The notes below the pieces were generated by a model, which made no database searches, was not told where the DNA came from, and saw only the letters and a list, made by a program, of their open reading frames with translations. A stretch of DNA of 64,000 bases from Alphaproteobacteria bacterium (lineage in GTDB: Bacteria > Pseudomonadota > Alphaproteobacteria > Caulobacterales > Parvularculaceae): assembly GCA_030433215.1 (NCBI GenBank), contig JAUIMC010000012.1, forward strand, positions 1-64,000, given 5' to 3'. The position numbers and the translations under genes were made by a program. Positions within the stretch are counted from its first letter, which is position 1. Each line of letters begins with the position of its first letter. This document shows, in pieces, positions 24,012-31,437 of the stretch.

Positions 24012-24108
24012 TTCAAAGTCCTCCTTGCTTCAAGCGAGGGTTGATGTCGCGCCCGCATTCCGCCGTCAGGCCGGAAAGGCGCGGACGGAGCCGGTATGGC
24101 CTCCGTCA
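24012..24108 (-). promoter_or_regulatory. Candidate ROSE-type RNA thermometer in the hsp20 5'-UTR
   Basis: The reverse-strand leader is about 97 nt if transcription starts near 24108. Its 3' end (24020-24039) folds as CCTCGCTTG-AAG-CAAGGAGG, an eight-pair stem with one bulged G that covers the whole SD. The upper strand contains TCGCT, matching the ROSE U(U/C)GCU motif that pairs with AGGA around a bulged G. Further upstream, GTCCGCGCC and GGGCGCGAC can pair around an inner CCGGCCTGACGGCGG hairpin. ROSE elements are known in small heat-shock genes of alphaproteobacteria. At high temperature the hairpin would melt and open the RBS. Confidence 0.7.
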
Positions 24109-24114
24109 TGATCG

Positions 24115-24142
24115 AGATAGGCGCCCGGCGCCGGATTTCAAT
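24115..24142 (-). promoter_or_regulatory. RpoH (sigma32)-type promoter of hsp20
   Basis: On the reverse strand ATTG, a 17-nt spacer, then CCTATCT. The alphaproteobacterial RpoH consensus is CTTG-N17/18-CYTATNT, so only the first base of the -35 box departs. The predicted start is near 24108, giving the leader annotated as the RNA thermometer. Confidence 0.6.
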
Positions 24143-24231
24143 AGGCGGCGATCAAGAAGCGGAGAGCCCGCTTCGCGCCCGGCCGGAAAGCATGGTAAAG
24201 AGCCGGCGACACCGAATGGGAGCGAGACAAA

Positions 24232-25134
24232 ATGATCACCAGGACAACCCTCTGGGCGGGACTCATCATGGCTTCGGCGGGGCTGGCGGCCTGCGGCGGC
24301 GAGCCTGAGACCGACAATCCGGCGGAAGAAGAAGCCGCCCCCATGGACGACGCGGCGCGGCTCGACGCCATCCTCGCCGGCGATCACCGCACGGACGAGG
24401 AGCGCGCCCGCGACCAGTATCGCCACCCTAAGGAAACGCTGCTCTTTTTCGGGCTCGAGCCGGACATGAGCGTGGTCGAGGTCTATCCCGGCGGCGGCTG
24501 GTACACCCAGGTGATCGCGCCCTATCTCGCCAAGGGCGACGGCAAGCTCTACGCCGCGAGCTTTAATCCGGGCGGCGCCAGCGAACGCGCCCTCGCCGCG
24601 CTCGATTCCTATCGCGAGACCTATGTGGAAAATCCCGAGCTTTACGGCGACATCGAAATGACCGCGCTCGGCGAGGGCGAGCATATCGCGCCCGAGGGCT
24701 CGGCGGACCTCGTGCTTACCTTCCGCAATATTCACAGCTTCATGGGCGCCGGCATGGCCGACTTCGCCTTCGAGGAATTCTATCGCGCGCTGAAGCCCGG
24801 CGGCGTTCTCGGCATTGTCGGACACCGCGCCGACGGCGCCGATCTGCCCGATGACGGCTCCACGGGCTATCTTTATACGGACGATGTCGTCGCCATGGCT
24901 GAAGCCGCCGGCTTCGACTTCGACGCGGCCTCGGAGATCAACGCCAACGCCAAGGATACGAAAGACCATCCTTTCGGCGTGTGGACCCTGCCGCCGGTGC
25001 GCCGTTCCTCCGCCGTGCGCGGCCAGGACAATCCGGGCTTCGACCGCGCCCACTACGATTCGATCGGCGAAAGCGACCGCTTCACCCTGAAATTCCGCAA
25101 GCCGATCGCCGCCGACGGGGCGCTTCTCGAATAA
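24232..25134 (+). CDS. Methyltransferase-like lipoprotein
   Basis: 300 residues. A lipoprotein signal peptide ends in MASAGLAACGG, so the product should be exported and membrane-anchored. The mature protein has a Rossmann methyltransferase-like layout: ETLLFFGLEPDMSVVEVYPG with GGGWYTQVIAPYLAKGDGKL (motif I), ADLVLTFRNIHSFMG, and ALKPGGVLGIVGHRADG. Export is odd for a SAM-dependent enzyme because SAM is cytoplasmic; the same fold-with-signal-peptide family occurs in other proteobacteria and has no settled function. It begins an operon, its TAA overlapping the ATG of the SCP2-like gene (TAATG). SD GGGAGCGAGA precedes the ATG. Confidence 0.8.
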   Translation: MITRTTLWAGLIMASAGLAACGGEPETDNPAEEEAAPMDDAARLDAILAGDHRTDEERARDQYRHPKETLLFFGLEPDMSVVEVYPGGGWYTQVIAPYLAKGDGKLYAASFNPGGASERALAALDSYRETYVENPELYGDIEMTALGEGEHIAPEGSADLVLTFRNIHSFMGAGMADFAFEEFYRALKPGGVLGIVGHRADGADLPDDGSTGYLYTDDVVAMAEAAGFDFDAASEINANAKDTKDHPFGVWTLPPVRRSSAVRGQDNPGFDRAHYDSIGESDRFTLKFRKPIAADGALLE

Positions 25135-25463
25135 TGGCGGACGGCAAGAAAAGCGAAGCCGCAAAGGACCCCCTTTACGCGGCGGCGGAGAAAGCCTTCG
25201 CCGCCCCGTTCGGCGCGATTGTGGAGCTGCGCGCCGAAGACGGCGACAGCCTTTGGGTTGACGGAAGGCAGGACCCGCCGCAGCTTCTCGCCGCCGCGCC
25301 CGAGAACGGCGGCCCGGCCTGCTGCTGGCGCGGCCCGAAGGAAACCCTGCAACGGGCGCTGGCGACGGCGCGCGCCTTTGACAGCGCCTTTCTTTCCGGG
25401 CGGCTCGCTGTCGCCGGCGATATGAGCGTCATGGCGCGGCTTCAACTCCATGAAGGACGATGA
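25134..25463 (+). CDS. Small SCP2-like sterol/lipid-binding domain protein
   Basis: The true start is the ATG at 25134, which overlaps the upstream TAA by one base; the ORF track shows a longer in-frame entry. The 109-residue product fits a truncated SCP2 domain: FGAIVELRAEDGDSLWVDG, then CCWRGPKETLQRALATAR, then FLSGRLAVAGDMSVMARLQ, the usual end of the fold where the hydrophobic tunnel is closed. SCP2 domains bind lipids or ubiquinone intermediates (as in UbiJ and UbiT). No signal peptide is seen. It is coupled at both ends, and its stop overlaps the hydrolase ATG (ATGA). Confidence 0.72.
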   Translation: MADGKKSEAAKDPLYAAAEKAFAAPFGAIVELRAEDGDSLWVDGRQDPPQLLAAAPENGGPACCWRGPKETLQRALATARAFDSAFLSGRLAVAGDMSVMARLQLHEGR

Positions 25464-26407
25464 GCCGTTTCATCGACATTGCTGACAACCCGGCGCCGCA
25501 AGGCGCCAGCGTCGAAACCATCGCAGCCCCGGACGGCGCGCCCCTCAGAGCCGCGTTCTTTCCGGCGCCAAACGCAAAAGGAACGGTCCTTCTCGTTACC
25601 GGTTGGGCAGAGTTCATCGAAAAATATTTCGAGACCGTGCGCGATCTTCAGGCGCGGGGTCTGAATGTCGCGATGATCGACTGGCGCGGCCAGGGGCTTT
25701 CGGATCGCGAAAGCGCGCGGGCCGCGAAATGGCGCGGCTTCTTCGACATTCTGAAAGACGATCTGAAGTACTTTCAGGAAAGCTATGTGAAGCCGCGTTT
25801 TTCGGGGCCTTACGTCCTCATGACCCATTCCATGGGCGGGACGCCGGCGCTGAAACTGCTCGCTGAAGGCTATAAGGGCTTTGCCCGCGCCGTTTTATGC
25901 GCGCCCATGACGCGGCTTTTTCCCGAACCCAAGAACAAGGTGCTTGGCTTCGCCGCGTCGACCGCCTGCACGCTCGGCTTCGCCTGCAACGATACCGCGC
26001 CGGCCAAAGACCTTTCCCAAGGGTTCGAGGGCAACATCCTGACCAGCGACAAGCCGCGCTATGACCGCTTTCGCGACTTGAAGGTCGCCGACCCGGAAGC
26101 CGCGCCGGCGGCGCCGACATTCGGCTGGGTCCATGCGGCGATGACGGCGAGCGCGGAACTGCACGCTGACGGTGCTCTCGAGGGGATCAATATCCCCGTG
26201 CTGATTATCTCCGCCGGAAACGAACAACTGATTGATGGCGCCGACCATGAAACCATCGCAGCGGCGAGCGAGATGATTTCCCTCGAGCTCATCCCCGGCG
26301 CACTGCATGAAATCATGATGGAGCGCGACGCCATTCGCGCGCTTTATTTCAAGGCGTTCGACGATTTCACCGCGCCGGTCTGGAAAAACAGCCCCGCCGG
26401 CGCCTAA
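25460..26407 (+). CDS. Alpha/beta hydrolase, lysophospholipase-like
   Basis: 315 residues. AKGTVLLVTGWAEFIEKYFE is the oxyanion-side strand-loop, VAMIDWRGQGLSDR follows, and the nucleophile elbow is VLMTHSMGGTPALK. The acid/base residues likely lie in LIISAGNEQLIDGADHET and IPGALHEIMMERD (catalytic His). This arrangement is typical of monoacylglycerol lipase/PldB-type lysophospholipases. It overlaps the SCP2-like gene by four bases (ATGA), so lipid binding and lipid hydrolysis are linked in one operon. It has no signal peptide. Substrate specificity is not readable. Confidence 0.88.
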   Translation: MSRFIDIADNPAPQGASVETIAAPDGAPLRAAFFPAPNAKGTVLLVTGWAEFIEKYFETVRDLQARGLNVAMIDWRGQGLSDRESARAAKWRGFFDILKDDLKYFQESYVKPRFSGPYVLMTHSMGGTPALKLLAEGYKGFARAVLCAPMTRLFPEPKNKVLGFAASTACTLGFACNDTAPAKDLSQGFEGNILTSDKPRYDRFRDLKVADPEAAPAAPTFGWVHAAMTASAELHADGALEGINIPVLIISAGNEQLIDGADHETIAAASEMISLELIPGALHEIMMERDAIRALYFKAFDDFTAPVWKNSPAGA

Positions 26408-26420
26408 GGCACGACACGCT

Positions 26421-27230
26421 TTATCCCGCCAACAGCGCCAGCGCCGCCGCATGAAGCTCCGGCGTCGCCGCGGCGATCAGTTCGCCTTTTTCATCCGTTC
26501 CCGGCGGATCGCCCTGCCAGTTGGTGACGACGCCGCCCGCGCCCTCCACCACCGGGAGCAGCGCGGCGTAATCATGGCGCTGCAAGGCGCTTTCGATGAC
26601 AATGTCGATTTCGCCATGCGCCAGAAGGCTGTAGGCGTAAGCGTCGAGGGAAAAGCGCGCCACCCGCGCGGCCTTGGCGACGCGCGCGAAGGCCGCAGCT
26701 TCCGCATCGGAAAAATAGCCTGTAGGCAAGGGATCGGTGGTGGAAAGGCGCGCCTTCGCGATGTCTTTCAGGCCGCTGGTTTTGACCTCAAGGGTTTCGC
26801 TGGCGCGCGCATAGCGCGTCTTTCCAGCCCATCCCGTCCAGCGTTCCTCCGTGAACGGCTGATCGATGAGACCGAAAACCGGCGCGCCCTCATATTCGAG
26901 CGCAATGAGCGTCGTCCAGCTTGTGGTTCCGCACATGAAGGCGCGCGTGCCGTCGACAGGGTCGAGCACCCAGCGCCAGGGACTGTCGCCCTGCTTTTCG
27001 CCGAACTCCTCCCCGAGAATTGCGTGCTTTGGATAAACGCTTTCGATCATCCGCCGGAGCGCGCGCTCGGCCTCGCGGTCGGCGTCGGTCACCGGGTCGA
27101 ACCAGGGGCCGGCCTTGTTGAAAATCATCGCGCCTTTACGAAAGCGCGTAAGGCTTTCGGCGCGCGCCGCATCGGCGAGACGGTCTGCGAACGCGGCGAA
27201 TTCTGAAAGATCGTTTTGGGAAAAGGACAT
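26421..27230 (-). CDS. hisN: Histidinol-phosphatase, HisN type (inositol monophosphatase family)
   Basis: 269 residues. Metal motifs ILGEEFGEKQGDS, WRWVLDPVDGTRAFMCG and LDAYAYSLLAHGEIDIVIES identify the HisN branch, which dephosphorylates histidinol phosphate in the histidine pathway of many alphaproteobacteria. The TRAFMCG variant of the DGT signature distinguishes it from the SuhB-like gene at 21578. It is convergent with the hydrolase gene (13 nt gap) and has no his genes beside it other than hisS far downstream. AAAAGGACATG gives a plausible start. Confidence 0.88.
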   Translation of the reverse strand: MSFSQNDLSEFAAFADRLADAARAESLTRFRKGAMIFNKAGPWFDPVTDADREAERALRRMIESVYPKHAILGEEFGEKQGDSPWRWVLDPVDGTRAFMCGTTSWTTLIALEYEGAPVFGLIDQPFTEERWTGWAGKTRYARASETLEVKTSGLKDIAKARLSTTDPLPTGYFSDAEAAAFARVAKAARVARFSLDAYAYSLLAHGEIDIVIESALQRHDYAALLPVVEGAGGVVTNWQGDPPGTDEKGELIAAATPELHAAALALLAG

Positions 27231-27328
27231 GGCGCGGCGATCATGATGACCGCCGCGCCCAAGTTCAAGTCATTCGGTGCAAAGGAAGAGAGACGCCGCC
27301 GCTTTTTCGGCGGTCGGTCTCAGGGTTT

Positions 27329-27727
27329 TCAGATACCCGACAGGGCGCGGGCCAGATCGAGCAGGCGCCGGCGCGGCTCCTCATCGAGCTGGTAGTAATA
27401 GCGCACCAGATCCATGGTTTCCTTTTCGTCGAGCAGCCCCTCAGCGGGCGCTTCGGCGAAACCCGCCTCGGCCTTGAGGTCGAAATCAAGCTTCGGTTCG
27501 GCGCCGTTGATGCCTTCGAAGAAGTAGGAGATCGAGACATCGAGCGCCTTCGCCAGCGACCATAGCCGCGAAGCGGAAATGCGGTTCGAGCCGCTCTCAT
27601 ATTTCTGGATCTGCTGGAAGCGGATATCCACCGCCTGCGCCAGCTTTTCCTGCGTCAGCCCCAGAAGGCGGCGGCGCTGCCGCAGCCGCCGGCCAACATG
27701 AACATCGATCGGATGCGCCGTAGCCAT
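27329..27727 (-). CDS. XRE-family transcriptional regulator
   Basis: 132 residues. The N-terminal helix-turn-helix is VGRRLRQRRRLLGLTQEKLA then AVDIRFQQIQKYESGSNRIS and LWSLAKALDVSISYFFEGI, a complete Cro/C1-type domain. The C-terminal half (EETMDLVRYYYQLDEEPRRRLLDLARAL-like) is a short helical region seen in many alphaproteobacterial XRE regulators. The gene stands alone between hisN and the glycosyltransferase with a 218-nt upstream gap that shows no other gene. Its targets are unknown. Confidence 0.88.
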   Translation of the reverse strand: MATAHPIDVHVGRRLRQRRRLLGLTQEKLAQAVDIRFQQIQKYESGSNRISASRLWSLAKALDVSISYFFEGINGAEPKLDFDLKAEAGFAEAPAEGLLDEKETMDLVRYYYQLDEEPRRRLLDLARALSGI

Positions 27728-27945
27728 AATACTCCACCTGTCCCTTTCAAAGGAGCGGCGCAGACGGGTATCGCGCGCGCCGTTCCGGTTTTCGGGTGGA
27801 GAGAACGCAAACCCCGTGCCGCAGGCGTGAAACAGGGGAATTTCGCTCGCCTAAAAGACGATTTCATCCCGCAGAGGATGTGCGCGCGCGCCTGCGCCTA
27901 TCGGAAAAGAGGGTCCGTTGTGCCGTTTCGGAACAGGCGGACGGC

Positions 27946-29130
27946 CTAATCAATCATCTTGGCCGAGCGCAGCCAGAAATTCTCGTCAAAGCCCGGGGTT
28001 TCGAGATTAACCACGAACTGACGCGACGCCGCCTCCCAGGAAAAGCGCTCCGCCCATTCCCGGCAGGCTTTCGGATCGCGGTTTTCATAGGCGGTCAGGC
28101 ACGCCTTGGTTAAATCCTCGTCCATGGCGCCGCAGCCGGCGGGCGCGCCGTCGAGAATTTCCAAGGGGCCGCGCACGGGATAGGCCGCCACGGGCGCCCC
28201 GCAGGCGAGCGCTTCGACATTGACGAGACCAAACGTATCGGTGCGCGAGGGAAAGACGAAAACATCCGAACCCTGATAATAGCGGGTCAGCTCGTCGCCA
28301 TATTTCGGCCCGGTGAAAACCGCGTCCTTGTATCTTTCTTCGAGTTCTTCGCGCTGGGGGCCGTCGCCGACGATCAGCTTGGTCCCCGGCAGCTTCGCCT
28401 CGAGAAAATCCTCGATGCTTTTTTCGACGGCGAGACGGCCGACATACAAAAAGATCGGCCGTTCATACTTGTCGAGCCACGACCGGTCGCCGGGCGTGAA
28501 CTGGTCGAGATCGACACCGCGCGCCCAGAGCTTCATGCGCGTGAACCCGCGCTCGCCGAGTTCTTCCATGAGGCCAGGCGTCGCCACCATCATGGTTTCG
28601 CCGTCCTTGTGAAAATCCTTCAGGATGCCGTAGCCCCAGCTCGTGGGGACTTTCCAGCGCTCATTCGCGTATTCGGCGAAGCGCGTGTGAAAGCTCGTGG
28701 TGAAGGGATAACCGCGGCGCTTGCAGAAGCGGCGCGTGGCGCGCCCGATCGGACCTTCGGTCGCAATGTGAATGGCGTCCGGCTGAAAGTCGTTGATCAT
28801 CTTCGCGACTTTCCGGTTCGGCATCAGGGAGAGCCGGATTTCCGGATAGGACGGCAAGGGAATGGAGCGGAATTCATTCGGCGTGATGTAAAGCACTTCA
28901 TTGCCGAAATCGGTGAGGATCTTGCCCAGCGTGTCTAGCGTCCGGACGACGCCATTCAGCTGCGGTTTCCAGGCGTCGGTGGCGATGACGATCTTCAGCC
29001 CCTCCTGGCCTTTGGGCATGTCGAACATCTTTTTCGGCCGCGTGAACCGGCCCACTCCGGAGCCGAAGCGGCGCAGCGCGCTTTTCTTCTTTTCCGTCGT
29101 TCTCGCCGGCAGCGGATTTGGATCAGTCAT
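27946..29130 (-). CDS. Glycosyltransferase family 4, alpha-mannosyltransferase-like
   Basis: 394 residues. The acceptor domain starts GLKIVIATDAWKPQLNGVVR and the donor domain has FLYVGRLAVEKSIEDFL, LIVGDGPQREELEERY and the EX7E region SDVFVFPSRTDTFGLVNVEA. This looks like the MgtA/PimB-like subgroup that transfers hexoses (often mannose) to lipids such as diacylglycerol. It has a basic N-terminal extension (EKKKSALRRFGSGVGRFTRP) that could bind the membrane. The gene is isolated; its substrate is uncertain. Confidence 0.87.
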   Translation of the reverse strand: MTDPNPLPARTTEKKKSALRRFGSGVGRFTRPKKMFDMPKGQEGLKIVIATDAWKPQLNGVVRTLDTLGKILTDFGNEVLYITPNEFRSIPLPSYPEIRLSLMPNRKVAKMINDFQPDAIHIATEGPIGRATRRFCKRRGYPFTTSFHTRFAEYANERWKVPTSWGYGILKDFHKDGETMMVATPGLMEELGERGFTRMKLWARGVDLDQFTPGDRSWLDKYERPIFLYVGRLAVEKSIEDFLEAKLPGTKLIVGDGPQREELEERYKDAVFTGPKYGDELTRYYQGSDVFVFPSRTDTFGLVNVEALACGAPVAAYPVRGPLEILDGAPAGCGAMDEDLTKACLTAYENRDPKACREWAERFSWEAASRQFVVNLETPGFDENFWLRSAKMID

Positions 29131-29586
29131 GAGGCGGGGCCTGTGTTTTCTTGGGCGTTCTTATCAGGGCGCTCGGGGTCCGGAGCCAAGGCCTTAAGCA
29201 TCATAGCGGAATGCGGACCGGCTGGCCTTAGAGCCACCGTCATCGCTCCGCAACCCCTTCTCCGCCGGGTCCATGGGAACCCAGGGAAACCCCGGGCGTC
29301 CCAGGAGAGACCGGAGCGGCGCCCGTCGCGGGCCTTTTTCCGGCTCAAAGGAAAAAAACCGGGCCCGCCGCCAAACAGGCCGCATCGCTTCTTTCTGGGT
29401 GGGCTTTAAGGCGCCTTTTCGCGCAGCGGCCCCAAAAGCCGGGCGCGCGGCCGCAAGATACGTCTTTTTTTATGCTCTGAGCTCCCTCAAAAAGCATAAA
29501 CGGCCAAAATAGATATATTAATAAGAATAATATGCTGAATTTTGGCGCTTTCTCTTAAAGTTCACCTAATTTTCCCTAAAAGAATG
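29131..29586. other. Long non-coding intergenic stretch upstream of the sRNA
   Basis: No convincing protein gene lies between the glycosyltransferase and the sRNA promoter. The first 330 nt are GC-rich. From about 29505 to 29586 the sequence turns strongly AT-rich (for example AGATATATTAATAAGAATAA), unlike the rest of the window. Inside, TTTATGCT and AGCATAAA (29468-29475 and 29492-29499) are inverted about a 16-nt loop. The AT-rich part may be a curved upstream promoter element of the sRNA. Confidence 0.5.
29321..29339 (+). terminator. Possible orphan Rho-independent terminator
   Basis: GCCCG-TCG-CGGGC is followed by CTTTTT on the forward strand, although no forward gene is annotated upstream. 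It may end an unannotated forward transcript starting upstream near the divergent glycosyltransferase promoter, or be coincidental; the stem has only five pairs. Confidence 0.3.
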
Positions 29587-29616
29587 TTGCGTCGCAAAAA
29601 ATTTGTTGCGACGCAA
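29587..29616. repeat. Double palindromic operator-like repeat at the sRNA promoter
   Basis: TTGCGTCGCAA (29587-29597) and TTGCGACGCAA (29606-29616) are perfect inverted copies of each other around an 8-nt AAAATTTG spacer, and each is itself nearly palindromic. The second arm contains the -35 box of the sRNA promoter, so a bound dimer or tetramer would control that promoter. Confidence 0.65.
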
Positions 29617-29634
29617 AATCCTATTTGCTATGTT
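29606..29634 (+). promoter_or_regulatory. Sigma70-type promoter of the sRNA
   Basis: TTGCGA (29606-29611), a 17-nt spacer and TATGTT (29629-29634). Transcription would start at about 29641, with the RNA running about 84 nt to the terminator. The operator-like repeat overlaps the -35 box. Confidence 0.6.
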
Positions 29635-29640
29635 GTGAAT

Positions 29641-29724
29641 GTAGCGCGATGGCGCTGCTGCCCAGTTCTTGGGCGTTTCCTCCCTAACGACTTCAGGCCG
29701 CGGTTCGTCCGCGGCCTTTTTTTT
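29641..29724 (+). ncRNA. Small regulatory RNA resembling the suhB/MmgR (alpha-r8) family
   Basis: An 80-odd-nt transcript is predicted from the promoter at 29606-29634 to the terminator at 29696-29724. It would fold as hairpin AGCGC-GATG-GCGCT, hairpin GCCCA-GTTCT-TGGGC, an unpaired GTTTCCTCCCTAACGACTTC, and a GC-rich terminator hairpin. The CCTCCC stretch could pair with ribosome binding sites. The length (MmgR of Sinorhizobium is about 77 nt) and the TTTCCTCCCT motif upstream of the terminator match my recollection of the suhB/MmgR family (Rfam suhB), which limits polyhydroxybutyrate granules in rhizobia. The family assignment is from memory of its pattern; the sRNA structure itself is well supported. 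Confidence 0.6.
29696..29724 (+). terminator. Rho-independent terminator of the sRNA
   Basis: GGCCGCGG-TTCGT-CCGCGGCC, an eight-pair perfect stem, followed by eight T residues. Confidence 0.88.
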
Positions 29725-29845
29725 CGCCGACAGGGAGGCTCAGTATAATTCATGGATTCTGGGCGCGCCACTGTTTTGGGTTGGGTCCAAGCAGACTTCT
29801 TAGCCTCGCCAGCAACGGTGCGGCTTTTCCCGTCTATTCGGCGGC

Positions 29846-30751
29846 CTATTCAGCGGCCTGGGCCGAACGCAGATCCTCCGCGTCGAAGGCGGTGAGCTTT
29901 TCCATCAGGGTGATCATGTTCCGGCGCAGGAGGTCGAAACCTTCGGTGCGCGCGATGCGGCGTTCGTCGAGGTAAAGCGCCCGGTTGATCTCGATCTGGA
30001 GGGCGTGGACGCCGCTGCGCGGCCGGCCATAGGAAGAGGCCACATAGCCGCCGGCGTAAGGCGCGTTGCGGGCCACCTGATAGCCGAAGCCGGTGAGGAT
30101 ATCCTCCACATAGCGCACGATGGACGGCGCGCAGGAAGAGCCGAAACGGTCGCCGAGGACGAAATCGATGCGCGGCTCGCCGGGACGGAAAGGCGCGCCC
30201 CCGGCCGAGGGCATGGAATGGCAGTCGATCAGGATGGCGCAGCCGAAGCGCGCCCGCGCCTCGTCGATAAGCCCGCGCAATGTCTTGTGATAGGGGTCGT
30301 AGCACGAGGCCAGGCGGCGGCGGGCGTCGAAATAATAGAGCTTGCGCCCGTAAATATCCTGCCCGTCGGCAACGATGCGGGGAATGACGCCAAGCCCGGC
30401 GATCACCCGGCTCGACCGGCTGTCGGCCGATTTCGGCAAGCCGTCCGCGAACATGCGCGGATCGAGCTCGTCGCGCGAGCGGTTAACGTCCACAAAGGCG
30501 CGCGGGAACAGCGCCCGCAACAAAGGCGCGCCGAAATGCGGCGCCTCGTCAAACAGAAGATCCACATAGCTGTCTTCGGACTGGCGCAATCCGTGCCGGT
30601 CGAGCCGGGAGTTGCGCAACAGCTCGCCCGGATAGTCGCGCCCCGAATGCGGCGAGGCGAAGACCAGCGGGGTCGACGCCTCGCGCGGCGCCAGCACCTC
30701 GACGGCGCGGCGCGGCGGAAAGCTCCCTTTGTGATCAGTCTCTTGCGGCAT
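29846..30751 (-). CDS. N-formylglutamate amidohydrolase
   Basis: 301 residues. LVFASPHSGRDYPGELL and FVDVNRSRDELDPRMF contain the conserved His and Asp/Arg residues, CAILIDCHSMPS the metal/catalytic His, and VHALQIEINRALYLDE the C-terminal Glu motif. It hydrolyses N-formyl-L-glutamate to glutamate and formate in histidine catabolism, though in this context the substrate could be another N-formyl amino acid. The gene is divergent from cpdR, an arrangement I recall from Caulobacter and its relatives. The 216-nt gap between them holds both promoters. Confidence 0.88.
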   Translation of the reverse strand: MPQETDHKGSFPPRRAVEVLAPREASTPLVFASPHSGRDYPGELLRNSRLDRHGLRQSEDSYVDLLFDEAPHFGAPLLRALFPRAFVDVNRSRDELDPRMFADGLPKSADSRSSRVIAGLGVIPRIVADGQDIYGRKLYYFDARRRLASCYDPYHKTLRGLIDEARARFGCAILIDCHSMPSAGGAPFRPGEPRIDFVLGDRFGSSCAPSIVRYVEDILTGFGYQVARNAPYAGGYVASSYGRPRSGVHALQIEINRALYLDERRIARTEGFDLLRRNMITLMEKLTAFDAEDLRSAQAAE

Positions 30752-30967
30752 GGCGGATCGATGGCTCTGCGAGGCTTGAAATCAGAATGACTTGCTGCAT
30801 GTTAGCTGCAACTTGCAGGATTCGTTAAGGCCAAACCGTTAATGGCGCCCCCGCCGGAGCGTTTTTTGCATTGGGTGGGGGAAACCATTGGGGGCGGCCC
30901 TCGTCGCAATCCCCATATAGGACAGTCACCTCGTTCGGTTTAACGAGAGAAAACAAGGGTCAGCGTA

Positions 30968-31327
30968 ATGGCGGCTATTCTTTTGGCGGAAGACGACGAT
31001 TCCATGCGGCGGTTCCTGAAAAAGGCGCTTGAGCGGGCCGGCCATTCGGTCATCGACGCCTCGCAAGGCGACGAGGCCCTGACCGAACTCCAGCTCCGGG
31101 AATTTGACCTCCTCCTGACCGACATCGTGATGCCGGTCATGGACGGGATCGAGCTCGCCCGCCGGGCCACCGAAATCGACCCGGAAATGAAGATCATGTT
31201 CATCACCGGCTTTGCGGCCGTGGCGCTGAACGCCGCCAATCAGGCGCCGGAGGACGCGAAAGTCCTGTCGAAACCGTTTCACCTGAAAGACCTTGTCTAT
31301 GAGGTCGAGCGCGTGGTCGCGGCGTAA
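30968..31327 (+). CDS. cpdR: Single-domain response regulator CpdR
   Basis: 119 residues, a receiver domain alone. The acidic pocket is LLAEDDDSM, the phosphoacceptor Asp lies in LLLTDIVMPVMDG, the switch Thr in MFITGFAAVAL, and the Lys in VLSKPFHLKDL. The size, the FITGFAAVALNA stretch and the C-terminal RVVAA (a ClpX-recognised AA end) match CpdR of Caulobacter, which in its unphosphorylated form delivers PdeA and other substrates to ClpXP and so controls CtrA proteolysis. Its upstream region contains a GATTC methylation site (GANTC). It is close to tRNA-Val downstream. Confidence 0.9.
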   Translation: MAAILLAEDDDSMRRFLKKALERAGHSVIDASQGDEALTELQLREFDLLLTDIVMPVMDGIELARRATEIDPEMKIMFITGFAAVALNAANQAPEDAKVLSKPFHLKDLVYEVERVVAA

Positions 31328-31363
31328 GCCCGCCCCGGGATTTCCTCATCGGCTTCTAAAGGC

Positions 31364-31392
31364 TTGCGCCCCTCAGATTTTCCCGTTAGGTA
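31364..31392 (+). promoter_or_regulatory. Candidate promoter of tRNA-Val
   Basis: TTGCGC (31364-31369), 17-nt spacer, TAGGTA (31387-31392), which would give a leader of about 39 nt before the mature tRNA. The boxes are imperfect. Confidence 0.4.
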
Positions 31393-31437
31393 GCCTGCCT
31401 TCCTGCAGGAGCGGTTCTGCCGCTTCACACCTGAAAA

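Noticed and set aside
29468-29499. TTTATGCT...AGCATAAA inverted repeat as a terminator of the glycosyltransferase gene
   Set aside because: It lies upstream of that reverse-strand gene, and no T-run follows the stem on either strand in the right order.
30825-30842. TTAA-N10-TTAA in the cpdR upstream gap as a CtrA site
   Set aside because: The spacing is ten rather than the seven bases of the CtrA consensus; only half-sites are present.
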